NCBI GenBank assembly: GCA_963693085.1
Contig: OY856409.1
Coordinates: forward strand, 523,039,803-523,103,802
Direction of reading: 5' to 3'
From: Alisma plantago-aquatica
Taxonomy: Eukaryota; Streptophyta; Magnoliopsida; Alismatales; Alismataceae
DNA: 64,000 nucleotides
The notes under the pieces are model-generated. The model was not told the origin of the DNA, did not search any database, and worked only from the letters and a program-made list of their open reading frames with translations. The position numbers and the translations under genes were made by a program. Positions 12,552 to 26,044 of the stretch are shown here, piece after piece. The first letter of the stretch is position 1. Each line of letters starts with the position of its first letter.

Positions 12552-14599
12552 ACTATAAACCCCTAATAGGGATTTTGCCCCTGAAATCCAAGGTAAACAA
12601 ACATGGGTACTTCCTTTGCACCTCATCCTATTACCTTCACATGGTTACTTGCATATCATGGTGATGTCATATCATTCATATATATATATCCTCTTGGGTC
12701 ATCACAAAAATCCCCACCTAAGAAGACATTCTCATTATTGAATGTAGAAACTTGTTGTGTCATCTGTACAACTCTAGTAGTAATGTTCAACTTTAAATTC
12801 TAGTTATAATCCTAAAATTATATCTATTGTATCAACACATTACTCAAAGTCATACTTGCTAGATTTTTACCAATCATGGCATGTATCCCACACCATTCCT
12901 TGAAGCATAAAAAAGGCAATGTATCCATCCTTTTTTTATATACTGACACTAGAACTCTTGTCAGTTCTTTTTTTAGCATAAAAAGAAAAGCTGACGCTGG
13001 CAGTTGTCATTCCATACAAGGAAACATCATTCCTATTCAACCTTGTTAGGGGTGAAACAACAACACTATCTTCACCTTACTAACATTTACACAACCTACT
13101 TAGAAGACATATCATGATCCCATAAAGAAATTTAATCAACCCCATCTCACTCTTGTTCAACTTGTCTCATAGCTATTGCTGTTTCGGAAACCCTAAGGTT
13201 TTTGAAGAAATATTGATCATATTTTCGACCATATTTGAAATACTATGACATGTCATCATTCAAAGTTTGATATAACTTGTATGACATGACTAGAACAAAC
13301 ATCCCTGAGTTGGGTTATGCCTTAACCCTGGGAGTTTTTCTTAAGAAAGTTAATTAGATCCTTAATTTTATCTTGTGAAAAGTAATTAAGGCTTATGAGG
13401 AACTTATGTTTCAATTTTGGTCCTTTTTGAATAATGTTGAAGCAATGTTTGCTTATTTTTGGACTAATGTGCAAATTACCCAAGTTAAGGGGTTAACTTG
13501 CAAATATTACATAATAACATACTCCTCAAGAAATTTGGCATCATGAGAGTGAAGATGATGCAGAAGAATGGCTTATGAAAGCCTGAGTACCTAGAAAGAA
13601 CTGATAAAAACAATGTTTGTGCATTAAAACCTAGTTTTGGTGTAAAGTGCAATTTACCCAAAACCTAGGGTTCAATATGCAAATTACCACTTCAATAAGG
13701 TCCCTAATATTTCTTGGTACCATGTAGAGAAAATAAAATGAGAGGGGCGCCTCTTTTGAATTAAGTTGGAGGAGAGAGAATCTTGATATTAAAATAATCA
13801 AGATTTAAGCCTAATTGAAACCCTAATTCAATTTAGTGCCAAAAATAAATAAAATAATTGATGGACCTTCAACCAAAATTAATATGGTTGGATTCAGATG
13901 TGTGTGTGGACGATCGTAAGCCTTCAAAAGGCCCGAGCATATCCTAAGGAGGTGAAATTCCACTCATTATTATTATAAGAAAAAGAATTTCCACTCAAAA
14001 ATGGATATTCTTATTATAAGGGTTAAGGTGCTTAATTTCTTTTCCCTTTATTCTTCGATAATGGAAGGGATCTCGGTGGTGATAGAGATGAATTTGCATA
14101 CAAGAAACCAAGGGGGAGATGGTGGCAACAATTTTGGAATTTAAAAGACTTTTATAAAGTATTTTCTCTCTCATTGATTTTCTTATAAAAAGACATTTTT
14201 CAAGCCAAATGAAAGGCTTTTCTGTTTCCACTTCTTATCCTTGCTTGGAAACCGACCAAGGGAGCTAGGGATGACCTGGAGGACGAACCCCAACCTGTTG
14301 GTAAGGTTCTTGACCCATTGCACCTTGATTCCATGGTGGAAATCGAAAATAAATCATTGATTTCTTGTTAATTCGATCTCCTCTTCAACCCTAGCTAATC
14401 TTTTCAACCAAAAGCTTGAGGACGAGCCTAGGGGGAGTTGCAAAAGATTCATACACCATTTTTTCCGTGAGCTTGGAGCTTTGTAGCTCAATTGGAGGCG
14501 GGTTTTATAACTTGAAACCTTAATTTTGTTATTGCATTCAATTCCTCATCAAATAATGCTCATTTTTCTATTCACAATAATTGATTTGGTTGATTGATG
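12552..14599. other. No gene recognised
   Basis: Immediately right of 12551 is a polypurine-like tract on the minus strand. The remainder holds short phrases such as GCTGACGCTGGCAGTTGTC (about 12992) and no recognisable protein, although this would be the interior of a family D element. Confidence 0.35.
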
Positions 14600-15910
14600 C
14601 AATATCCATGGAAATCACAGAAGGTTTCGTGGGTTTAGAGCTTGATGATGATGACATCATCATAAGAACACACCTTCCCAAATATCTAGACCAAACGGTT
14701 TCAATCAAATGTCCAAACGGTTTCACAAACCGTTTGGTTGCAAATGGTTCCAAAACCGTTTAAGGACAGACGTTCTACTAAACCGCATGAAAGCAAACAG
14801 TTTGAAACTGTTTGGTGGTGTTGAACAGTGTTGACCATTTGGATATTTGTTCATAATGATGTTGATTAATGACCTACTAATTATAATTGACTAGTTTCAA
14901 TTGGTTCATGAGTTGAAGGTCCATCAACCACCAAACCCTAATCGGGTTAAGTGCTGATTTCATAAGTGATTAAGTTGGAAACTTGGGTTGATTGACCCAA
15001 ACGGTTTCAAAACCATTTGGGGATCACCCAAACGGTCTCAAGACCGTTTGGGGGCCACCCAAGACCGTTTGGAGGTCTAGGGTTGAGTATGGTTAGGTGT
15101 GTGAAGATCTAAAGATACCAAGTTGATTGCAATCAAATGCTGATTTGGTGATCAATCCAATGATCCAAACCCTAATTGGATGACATGGATTTGGGTGATA
15201 AGATGGGCAAACGGTCTCAAAACCATTTGGAGGTCATCCAAACGACCTCAAGACCATTTGGGGTCAGGTCATGTACACTTTGTATGGTGGTTCAATAGTT
15301 TCAAAGTAATTAGTTTCACAATGATCAACATTGAAGGATCATCGATTCCAAACCCTAATCCAATTGATTCAAACCCTAATTGGTGATCAATTGAGGGTCA
15401 AATCAGTTGAAGGATGATCTATTGATCCCAATTGAAGTATGGTGATAGGCCCAATTGATGAATGATTATATGAATACAATTGTTGAAGGTATCAACATTG
15501 AGAACCCTAAACCGATTGGAGTAGTTGAGACCATCTTTGGTCCATGCGGTTTTGAGGAGGTTTGGACCAAACGGTCTCAAGACCGTTTGGGACCAAATGA
15601 TCCCACACTGGTTGAGTTCATGCATTTTCAAAATTGCACCTTTAGCAAACGGTTTCAAGTGTGCACCTTTAGCAAACGGTTTCAAAGACTACCTTTAGCA
15701 AACGATTTCAAGTGTGCACCTTTAGCAAACGGTTTCAAATACTACCTTTAGCAAATGGTTTCAAGTGTGCACCTTTAGAAAACGATCTCAAGGGTTCATT
15801 TTGGCAAATGGTTTCAACCTCAACTTTACTAAACGGTTTTGAGTATTCAACCAAGACCATTTGAGGTCTGATTGGTCAAGACCGTTTGAGGTCTAAGTGA
15901 CCAAGATCAT
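14600..15910. repeat. Array of CCAAACGGTTT...AAACCGTTTGG palindromic phrases
   Basis: Many dispersed variants of CCAAACGGTTTC, TCAAAACCGTTTGG and CAAGACCGTTTGGG, in both orientations so that adjacent phrases can pair as hairpins, from about 14690 to 15910. Similar palindromic phrase arrays precede the TATA box in the confirmed copia LTRs, so this is inferred to be U3 of an old plus-strand LTR continuing toward 19.6 kb. Confidence 0.6.
15637..15845 (+). repeat. Tandem array of ~28 bp units (ACCTTTAGCAAACGGTTTCA)
   Basis: Six to eight head-to-tail units of ACCTTTAGCAAACGGTTTCAA plus a short linker. Alternate units share linkers (AGTGTGC versus A.ACT), giving a two-unit higher-order period of about 57 bp. 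Units decay toward the right. Confidence 0.8.
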
Positions 15911-16239
15911 TTGAAAGGTAATTAATCAAATTGTATGAACACTCAAAGTGGATAAAAGTTAATTGTTTAAGTGAGCAATTACATGATGTAAACCAAGGGT
16001 AATTATAATAATGGTACCCTTAATGAGATAGGGTGATTAGTACCCTTTGAATAATTAAGCTTTAATGATCATGGTGGTAATGACATAACTCATAGTGTCA
16101 ATTCTTCTTTCAAGTGAGTTGACTTAGCCTAATAAAGGTTGAAGTAAACATCATCTTATAGAAGATGAGAGAGAAGACTTCCTACATGAATGATAACCAT
16201 GAATGGTCAAGTTTTAACACTTTCATCATGAATGAATGT

Positions 16240-16700
16240 GTAATTAGGGTATGATCCTTTATAGTGAGATCATGAAACCCTAATTATGAAAACTAATGAA
16301 TCCTAACCCTAATTGAGGGCAATGATAGGTATAATCCTAAATCCATGATGATAGTATGATCCTAATTTAGGAAAATGATATGGGAAACCCTAATTTAGGG
16401 TATTTTAATGAGAAATCCTAATCGTGGGTTATTGAATATAAACCCTAATTGAGAGTGATTCCATGTGAAACCCTAATTGAGGGTGAATCCATGATAAATC
16501 CTAATTGAGGGTGAATCCATGATAAATCCTAATTGAGGGTAATGTTATGAGAATCCCTAATTAAGGTTGATATTATGGGAAACCCTAATCAAGGGTAATG
16601 TGATGTGAATAGTAAATCCTAATTGTGGGTTATGGAATGAGAAACCCTGATATAGAGTAATGCTATATGAAACCTAAATTAGAATGATGCTATATGGAAC
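16240..16700. repeat. Degenerate minisatellite of AAACCCTAATTGAGGGT units
   Basis: About a dozen units of roughly 30 bp, each with a near-palindromic core ACCCTAATTGAGGGT and a linker such as GAATCCATGATAAATC. Two consecutive units around 16485-16545 are nearly identical, indicating fairly recent local duplication. The AAACCCTAA word equals the plant telobox, but the array is not telomeric (TTTAGGG)n. Confidence 0.7.
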
Positions 16701-19620
16701 CCTGATGCAATGAGGTGATGTAAGACTCAATCCAGGATGATGTCATGTAATGATACTATGATATGTGAAACCCTAGTGATGGTTTATTAGCCTGTACACC
16801 AAAGAGGGGTGTAGCTAATATAATTAAATAAGATGAAAATGTTATAAACATGAAGGGTAAGGTTGATGAACCATATGAATGGTAATGTGGATATTTTAAT
16901 GAATAAGGGGCTAAGAGACAAGATGATGCCTAGATCTTTATACAATCAACTCTATACATGTGTAACCACCTATACACCTTATAATGATTAGAACATGAAA
17001 CTCTTAGGAATGATGTATGCCATACTAAATAATGAAGTGGATAACATCCTAAGAGTTGAAATACTTAAAATAGTTGATAATGATTTATTCTATATCAACA
17101 ATGCCTAATCATGGGATAAGTCCATATCACTTAAGATGGTTGGACAATTCTAATATATGACCTATGTACTATATGATGAACGTGACAAGTTAGTGGGTAA
17201 AGTATTAAGAAGGGAAATACCTTAATACAAAGATAGCTGAATTATTTAAGTAAGAAGGATATGAGAAGAAAGTGATACATCATGACATGATAGATATCAC
17301 ATTCAACATTTCAGGATAGACATTCCTTGATGAACCCCTAATCCAATATTCTTGAATAAGAAACACATGGAGTGTGTGATATGTAATTGTTACAATAAGG
17401 ATGTAATGAACTCAATGTACTTTGATAAATGTTGACTAATATACCTTGAGAATGGGGTAAGCCAAATCAATGAGTATGATGTAATCATACCATGACAAGG
17501 ATGAGAATGAACTCATGCCTTGAATTGATGATCATTAATGATATATGATGAGAATAGTGATCATAAGCAAATACTTATGATATCTTTAAATACTCCCAGA
17601 GGTGTGGAGCAATATATTAGGGTTGAACTAATAATGTGAGCATGAAACCCTAATTAATGTAAGATGGGAAATACTAACCCTAATTTTGGGTAAAGGGAAT
17701 GGAAAGCCCTAATTGATAGATAACCCTAATCCTAATAAAGGATGGTGGTGTTACTGATGTTTCATATGATGTGACAAGTGACTTACATGATTGTTATCAT
17801 GTCTACTAATCATGTAGACATCATGAGATGATGAACATAGCCAGATTTGGGCTATGACATTCATATAATAAATATGTTGAATGGCCTTATGTGCCTAATG
17901 TTGTTGTTGCTTAGTAAAAGTAACAAAATGTGTATGGACCTTATGAGTTCCATGAATAAACTGTTGCCTAGTAAAAGGTGATAAAATACTTAATGCCTTG
18001 TGAGCCATGTGAGATACTTGTGTAACAAGTACTATGTACACCTCGGTCTGAGGACCTGAAGGTAATAGTTACCTAACAAGTGGTAACAGTGATAGTGATG
18101 AATTGAGGGTATGAATACCCAGACTTGATAAGTATGATAATGATGTTATTGAGAGATGTGAACTTTCAAAGAAATGAAATGAGGGACTGAGATCCCAATG
18201 TCTTATAAAGACTGAGAAGTGATTGATGAAATAGTACATATTTCTTTATAGCACTTGTCTGAATAAGTTATGTTTGAGAACTTGACTGATGCTAAAAGAA
18301 TATGCTAATGTACTTAATTAATCAAGTGAAATCATATCATGTAGAGCCCTGGCCATATAACCATCAGTGTCAGAACTTGCTGGATGGTGAAACGGGTGCT
18401 CTGCGGCAAAACCCATAATGCATATTTTGAATATGTGGGGGCAATGGGCAAATGTATCCTGATGTCCTAATGAGGGAATTGAGGAAAGGTAAACATTAAA
18501 CCTCTCAATCCTTCATTATTGTACAGGGATAGATGTACCACGAATCTCCCGATGATTGGGACAGATGCAATACACATCTCCCAATAATATTAATGCCAGA
18601 TTGATGGAGATAAACAAGAAATCTCATGATTGCGAAGAGAGTGCAGCACACCACTATAACTCTAATAGAGAAGTTGCCAATATACCCTAGAAAGCTATTT
18701 AGTAGAGACACAAGATGTCCTGCATTTGATCTCGTACTGACTGAGATAAGGGAGGTCTTGGTAGTCGGCTCTACCATTGACCTTGTATGGCACCGATTTT
18801 GACTTCGCAATGGTCGGTTGGAGTATGAGCAGTATACCTCATCTCCTTAGGGCATAAGTGTGATTGTAAAATGTAATCATCCGTATAACATGTTTGCTTA
18901 AGGATTGAATACAGAAATTCATTGGCTGATGTTACATTTCTTTTATGCATCTCTTGTTGATAAATGCTATTTATATTTCTTCACATTGAATGCAAGTAGA
19001 GGTGTGAATTATGAATCTACCATGAGTAGATACAATGCTCTCCTCAGGGAAGGAGATTACTTTACTCTGCTCATTCAATGATTAATATTGCTGATTATAC
19101 ATAAGAACTCCTATTCAGTTTTAATTATTATAAATTGCTATAACAATGTTTTGGAGGAGAGTTATATCTCTCGCTGTGGCAATTTACAATTGTCTCACCC
19201 CCATGGGATCCAATGTTTTTAGGTAAACACAGAAGAAGAAGAAGGAACCCAATAGCAAGAGAAAAGCAACAGCAATATCAAGGACAACAGTGATAACTCA
19301 GGTGGAGGCACTGGCTGCCAAGTTTTGTATAATTAGAGAGTCTTATGTGTCGTCTCTGTACTCTCAGGTCCTCAGAGTCAGTAGTTAGTGCTTTTATCAT
19401 CGACTTGAGATTTTGGCCTGAATGCCTTGAGGTTATGTTGCTTATATATAGTTTGGTAAAGCAATGGTTGTATGTAATCCTCGAGAAGAGATGTTACATG
19501 GAATGTAACTACAAATAGGGATGTATATGTTATACTTTGGTTTTGATGAAAGAGTTTTCCTATGATTGGATCTCCTTGCAAAAAGTTTTAATTTTTAGTG
19601 ATTTTCAGTAATCCGCTACA
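16701..19620 (+). repeat. Diverged LTR-like block, homologous in inverse to 21.3-23.8 kb
   Basis: 18781-18855 is clearly the reverse-complement relative of 22401-22476 (shared words CTTGTATGGCAC, GATTTT.ACTT.GCA.TGGTC, CCT.AGGGCATA). 19165-19375 similarly parallels 21780-21595 (ATATCTCT..C, GTCTCACCC, TTTTTAGGTAA, GTACTCTCAGGTCC). I infer a plus-strand LTR of a related but older family, possibly with its U3 in the palindromic array at 14.6-15.9 kb. No terminal repeat partner or primer-binding site was found at 19620. Confidence 0.45.
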
Positions 19621-21262
19621 AATGATTCACTTTTTCTTAAGTAAATCTTGTTTTTATAAGTTGGATGCCACAAGAACATTCTGTTCCTCCTATTCATAAA
19701 TTCTATTTGTACATTGGTTATCCGAAAGGATATAACTCTAAAATCATCAAGGTCATGTGAATTATGTCATCCAATCTAACTCTTATGCATTGATATTTGA
19801 TCATAGGTTTATCTTAAAGGAACACAATACACATATCTATTGACCAACAACCATCTAGCCTTGATAGTGGTCTTGCCCAACTATCACTGAACCATAAACA
19901 ACATTATAGAATCACTTTTGTTTTTCCTTCCAAATAACATTTAGAGGGTCATCATCAACTATCTCTCCCTCTCTTTAAGGGGGAGGAATACTTGATATGT
20001 TCATTTAGCAAACATCTCCAACCTTCACATTCATCCCATACTCTTGATACATCTTGGATACTAGGATTCATTATCTTGGTATCCACCTCATGTGCTATAA
20101 GGAACTCATATCCTTATCTCATCTACATTTACCAACATAACAAATATCAAGACATATAAGAGGAGTCTTCCTAATTATTGGAAGGATCAAAGGAAAAATC
20201 ATCACAAACTTTATGATCTTGTAACCATAGTCCAAGCAACCTTATGCTATAATTAGCTATCCACCCTCATATTTACAACAAATCCACACATACCAAGTGG
20301 CAATGATCCACTTGAAAGTTGTGTCCTAGAAAGGAAAGACACAAAGGGAAACATGCATCCCACATCATAGCAGCATTGTTCAGGGGTCACTAGAAAAAAG
20401 GTAACTAATTCTATTTTCATTATGCATATTACAACTTCTTATGTATCATTTTACCTTTTTCATTTTTGGTTCCTTGCCATTAGCATGGGAATCATCATGA
20501 TTAACATATCTCATTACTCCTTCCTTGATAACTATTTGTCACACTTGGGTATGTCCTCTTATTTTATTATATTTTTCAACCACTTATCAATAGGTAAATA
20601 CTCATATTCCACATTTTCTTCATTAAATAGGGATCATCTCCCTTAATTTCTTTCACATGCTATGCTGATTTTACATTAACACTTTCTTAGACACATAGTT
20701 TGGTTTGAGATTAACTCATGATTCACCTTATTCCTTTATCATTGTTCTCATTTATCTTCTCATTTTATACTTATCATTGGAGTTCTCTACATATTATGTG
20801 GATTTCATACCTTGAATCACTTTATAAGCATAGACTTATCTATTTTTTTTTACTTCATTATCTTCTTGAATCACATCTTCAAGAACTCTTCCTTTTCTTA
20901 TTTGTATTCAGATTTAGATTTCATGGTGTTGTATCTTTCTCTTATAGTTACCAAACATTCAAGTTTTGATAGATAATGATGCAATTCTCATCTTCTTCAA
21001 GGTAGGATTGAGATATTCACACCATGATTTCTTATTCGTTATGCACTTTAGATTGTCTCAAAATGACTACTTGATCAGAGTAATCAGAAATATAGCAATC
21101 TAAGAGTTCCATACTTACCTTTTCTTCAATAATTGAATACCTGGCCAAGGCACCCAAATACTGAGATTAGGCAGTATGCACCATATTTTTATGTCATATT
21201 CCTAATTTTGACATCATCATAGTCCTAAGTCCTAGTGTCCTTGTAGACTCAGTGAACCTCAA
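19621..21262. other. No gene recognised; would be internal region beside the PBS
   Basis: Lies between the LTR-like block and the primer-binding site at 21263. A gypsy or copia element would carry gag on the minus strand here, but only short unrecognised open frames are visible, so the element was either non-coding or has decayed. Confidence 0.35.
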
Positions 21263-21274
21263 GCTCTGATACCA
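21263..21274 (-). other. Primer-binding site (tRNA-iMet type)
   Basis: Plus-strand GCTCTGATACCA is the exact reverse complement of TGGTATCAGAGC, the 12-base plant initiator-methionine tRNA 3' end complement used by many LTR retrotransposons. It sits 3-5 bases from a TG/CA LTR boundary (CTTGTGAGAACCC at 21277), which orients the element on the minus strand with its 5' LTR to the right. Confidence 0.8.
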
Positions 21275-21277
21275 ACT

Positions 21278-24200
21278 TGTGAGAACCCATTACACTAAAC
21301 GAGATTATTCAAAACATAAAACATAATTAATCACTAATTAATCACATACCCAAAAACATGGATAAATTAAAACCGATTTCAACGTCAACACTTGCTCAGA
21401 AACATTTGCATAAGATCCCAACATCTTTCTTATATCCATACTATGCCAAGAATTTGATACAAATTGTTCTATCATCTTATCCACCACATATATACACAGG
21501 AGAACAATATTCGTATATGCTACACAAACAAGTATTAATATGCTAACAAAAGTTTGATTCGTTTGAAACACCATATACAAACTTTTTCTCACCCGGACCT
21601 GAGAGTACAAGGATGACTCTAGGACACACTAGACATCTAATCAACTTTATCAAAGATTCATTACTATAGCTCCTCTTTTCTGCCACATGTTTGTTTTTGT
21701 CACTTCCGATTACCTAAAAAAATGTGGTGAACCACAAGGGTGAGACCCATGTCCCTGCAAGAGATATAGCCTTCAAAAACATTTATTGATTACAAAATTT
21801 TAAACCAATTAAAAAGTTAAGCAATTTAATCAGAGATAACAAATAAGATCATCAATATTGATGATTAACAAAATACATAAAGGAGTAGATAATAACTATC
21901 ATCATTAGTCAAACTATCATCCTTGATCTTGTTGACAATATAAGAAATTCAGTAGCATATGCAGTTCTAGCATCATGAGCAAGTCTAGTAACATAGCATA
22001 GCTAACAACATGAGCATGTATAATTGGTTGAACATATAAACATCATAAGAAGAGCTAACAACATAAGAACGACTACCTGGATAAGCATGATTAGCAGTAT
22101 ATGCATCTCTAGTTACAAAGGCATGGATAGCATGCTAAGCATAACTAACAACATGAGATAGCTAGCTAGCATCATGATTATAATCAGCAGTAGAAGTATA
22201 GTTATCAACATAAGTATGGCTACTGTATGTATGCATATACAATCTTAAGCATATCCACAACATAAGAATATCTACTATCTCTTAATTGCACTAATCATCA
22301 TCTTTATGTAGAGATAACAAACAAGGGTTATCGTCCAATGTGAAACATTGTGTATAAGCCTAAACAATGTACTACATGGCTATCTTACATCTTTTATTAT
22401 GCCCTGAGGAAATTGAGGATACCACTCAAAATCCAATTGACCACTGCTAAGTTAAAATCAGTGCCATACAAGATCTAGGAAGACCCAAACTCATACAATA
22501 TTCTCCGCCCCTGGTCAGTATGGGTCTTCCACAACGACACATAAGGTCAAGCTGCTAACAGCCTTGTCCGTCCTTGGTACAGGTCACGGGACTAGTGAAA
22601 GAGGTGAGTACGTATACCCTACCATCCGAGGTACAACCGTAGTTGTCCTCCAATATCATCACATATATAATCATCGAGACACAACTGCAGCCATTCTCAA
22701 ACTGAGGGCTAGGTATGACCGTAGTCATCCTCCCTAAACACTTGAATTCAGGATGACAAGCACCCCACATACTCATCAGTATGCACTCCAAGTTTCCCTT
22801 AGGAATACTCATTTCACCATCTGGCAAATTCTGACACTCAGATGGATCTATGGCACATGGCACTACATGATTAGAGTTTCACTTGATTAGTTATGCCAAT
22901 TGGGTGAATTAAGGCTGCATCAAACAAGTGGACATACAAACCCTAATTCACTTCTAACAAGCATATTAATATTATAACTTTAAAAGATATAAAATGTGTG
23001 AAACATAATTTTTCATCTCATCATCACATGGTACTATTCACTTGCCATTCATGAGACCACACTAGTCATCATACTATCACAAGATATAAATCCTTTCCAC
23101 TATATCATAGGGTATCAACCCTTATCAACACAAGATATTTACACCTCATTTAGGGCTCAACCATTCCCAAAGGTCATTAAGGCCATCATACTATTCCCTA
23201 CAAGATCATCATTATCTTTCCATGCCTTATAACAAGGCTCAACAACATCACTTACATATAATACACCAGATCAACACAATATTGCATTAATGAGCTAGGA
23301 GATATTCATACACAATCATAGCATGTCTATATTAACATAAATAACATTCCTTTATTATACCAACATGCAAAGAATCTACATATGATTAACACTCATCATA
23401 TTCATAATGCACATGTTTAGCATAAGAAAGTATCAACCATGTGGCTATGATAACCACCAATGAACACATTAAAGTTATGACCATGTTAAGGAGGTTATTA
23501 TACCATCATTTCATCATATAAGAATGTTAAACATGAATACTCATATTCATCTATTTGCATTAGAGTTAGGTTCAACATGATAAATTATATCAATGTTACT
23601 AATCAACACTCATACCCAAACCCTAACTCACGACATCCTCATTGGATCATGAATGCATAAGGTGAAGCATCACCATCACATTCTATACTATTCTCAAGTA
23701 TGAACCCACACATAAATCAAGGTATAACCATTGGGTTATAGCATACTATTGTTTCAACAACAATAAGAGAGTACCCCATGATTGAATTAGTTATTCAAGG
23801 ACTATTCATACCCAGTTACCATCATTTAGTTATATGAAAGCTAGGTATAACAAGCTATACCTCATTAGGGTTACATATCAACACAATATGATTATCATTA
23901 CTTCTATTCATATGAGTGAATAGGTAATAATACCTTATTAAGGGTAACCCTTCATTTTTTCCATCATCATTCAACCCATATCGCCATACCACAATGTCAC
24001 CCAGAACCATTGGATGTTTAAAAGGTAAGACCATTGGTTGTTTACATAAGTAAACACCTTGAATGAATCATATATGATGTTATTGAGTTGTGATCTATAA
24101 AATTCACCATTTAACCTTATACTTTCTTTGGTTAACAACAATAATGGTTCCGTTGAGAGTAGGGTAAAACCCACAATCGACTGTTCATTTAAAACAAGCT

Positions 24201-26044
24201 ATCCAATGTCAACATGTAATCTCCTTAAGTTGTTCATATAAAGGAAACCATATAAATCACATTATTAGGACAAACATATTACATTATCCATCATTTCACT
24301 TTATTGGAGGAATAAACATTGGATCATGACCATTGGGACAAGTTCATATATTAAAACCATCAATTACAGTATAGGTCCAATCATTGCATCAAATGACCCA
24401 ATAAACCATTGGTCTAAGGCTTAATTGATGCTACAACTATATGATTAACTCACCATAGGTTTTCGAGATCTGATATACATCATTAGTGAAAATTAAGTCA
24501 CCATAGGTTGTTAGATCATCACTATATTCATTAATCAACATCAAATATCAAACTAATATCACCATTGATTGATAACATCATTAGGGTACTTAATGATTGA
24601 TCATTAGACTTATAATTGATCCAAAGCCTGACCTAAGGGGGTGACCATAGGATGTCACCATAATTTGACACCTTTGATCACGACCATAAGTTTTCATGAA
24701 GACAACACCATAGGGTTGTTGCAATGGTAACATCACCAGGTCATGGATTTATATAAAAAATTAGCTTAAAACACTAAATTTGACCATTGGTTGATAGGTG
24801 CTTAGCACCATAGGTTGTCAAACCAACCTGATCCAAGTCATATTATACCTTAGGAATAACGTACACATGATCACATGTTCATCTAGAACTGAAATCAGAA
24901 TAGGGAACATTATAAAAATCGAAATCCAAGTCAAGCATAGCTTTTTAGTGCATGAATCATCATTTTCAAGCAAGAACATGAGCTAGCAAGCTTATGGTAA
25001 GCAATAAATGTGGAGCAAGTTATAAAAATTGCCTCTAATGAGAAGATGAAACCCCAAACAGAAGAAATCTCGAGAAGGTACGGTAGAAAATCCAAGAATA
25101 AGCTATGAATCCGTCCATCTAGTACCTTTCTTCATCAAATGAGCAAACCCTAAACATAAGGAGCAAGAAAGGTAGGGTTTTAGAGCTTTAGAGAAAATTC
25201 TACCCTGGAACAGCAAGTTTACGACCTGGAGGAAGGTCTAAGGAAGGATAAGAGCAAGAAAAATGAAGAAGTAAGGAAGAAAACAGCTTGCCTTGGTCGA
25301 ATTCCCTAGAAGATGACCTTGGAAACCCTAGGTAGGGCTAGATGGAGCCCTAGGAGACCTTCTTCTCCAAAAAGGGGTTGTCCTCTACCTTAGAGCAGTT
25401 GGTTCCGAAAAAAACCGAGTGGATTCGTTTCTCCAGGTTAGAGGAAAGAGAAAGCACGCATATTTTCGTATTTGGGCAAGGAAGAGGCAAATATAGCCCA
25501 TGGATAAGGATAGAAGCAAGCATGAGGTGTAAAAGTAGCTTCCCCATGTGTTTATGGCCTTAAACTATTAACAATATACAAGCACGCACACAAGAAGCTC
25601 CCCCACCATCCCTATTAACCTTATTAGATTTCCTTTGTCGAAATTCCCAACCAATCACATAATTCATTAGTTGATAGCTACTAAAAGTAGCTCATCCGTG
25701 AAGGGGTAAACCCTAAAATACCCTTGATGAAAACACCTTCAAACCATGGCTCAAATAGGAGCCCCATGGCTCAAAAATTTCAAGTATGATAATATAAAAT
25801 CTAAGGAACATAATTTATGTGAAAAATTACAAAGAAAACCCCTCAATTGGGTAAATTGTAGAAAAGTCCAAAATGTATAGAAAATTGCATAACTTGCTCA
25901 AACAACGTCCAAATTGGACCAAATTTGAAACTTAAGCTTGTATTATGATTTAAAAACATATAAAAAGGTTAGATTAGGGTTATAGACATTCAATTATGGT
26001 AATTAAACTCATTCAACACATTAAGCAAGTTCAGGGGCCTTACA
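21278..26044 (-). repeat. Probable 5' LTR of a minus-strand family D element
   Basis: Bounded on the left by a perfect primer-binding site (21263-21274) and TGTGAGAACCC, and on the right by GGGGCCTTACA (minus strand TGTAAGGCCCC). 23869-26044 matches 10374-12551; 21278-23868 has no counterpart there but is related in inverse orientation to 17.7-19.6 kb. If it is one LTR, its length is about 4.77 kb, long but within the known gypsy range. The alternative is two abutting LTR pieces with a junction at 23868. No protein-coding content. Confidence 0.5.
23869..26044 (-). repeat. LTR family D, copy 2 (2.18 kb)
   Basis: Direct repeat of 10374-12551 at an offset of about 13.49 kb. Homology starts at GGTTACATATCAACAC on the left and ends at the TTACA terminus on the right. 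The segment at 25827 (CAAAGAAAACCCCTCAATTG) is shared with the window start and with the LTRs of the 30096-36490 element. Confidence 0.7.

Noticed and set aside
16240..16700. Interstitial telomere
   Set aside because: AAACCCTAA words are embedded in ~30 bp units with long linkers; there is no run of (TTTAGGG)n.
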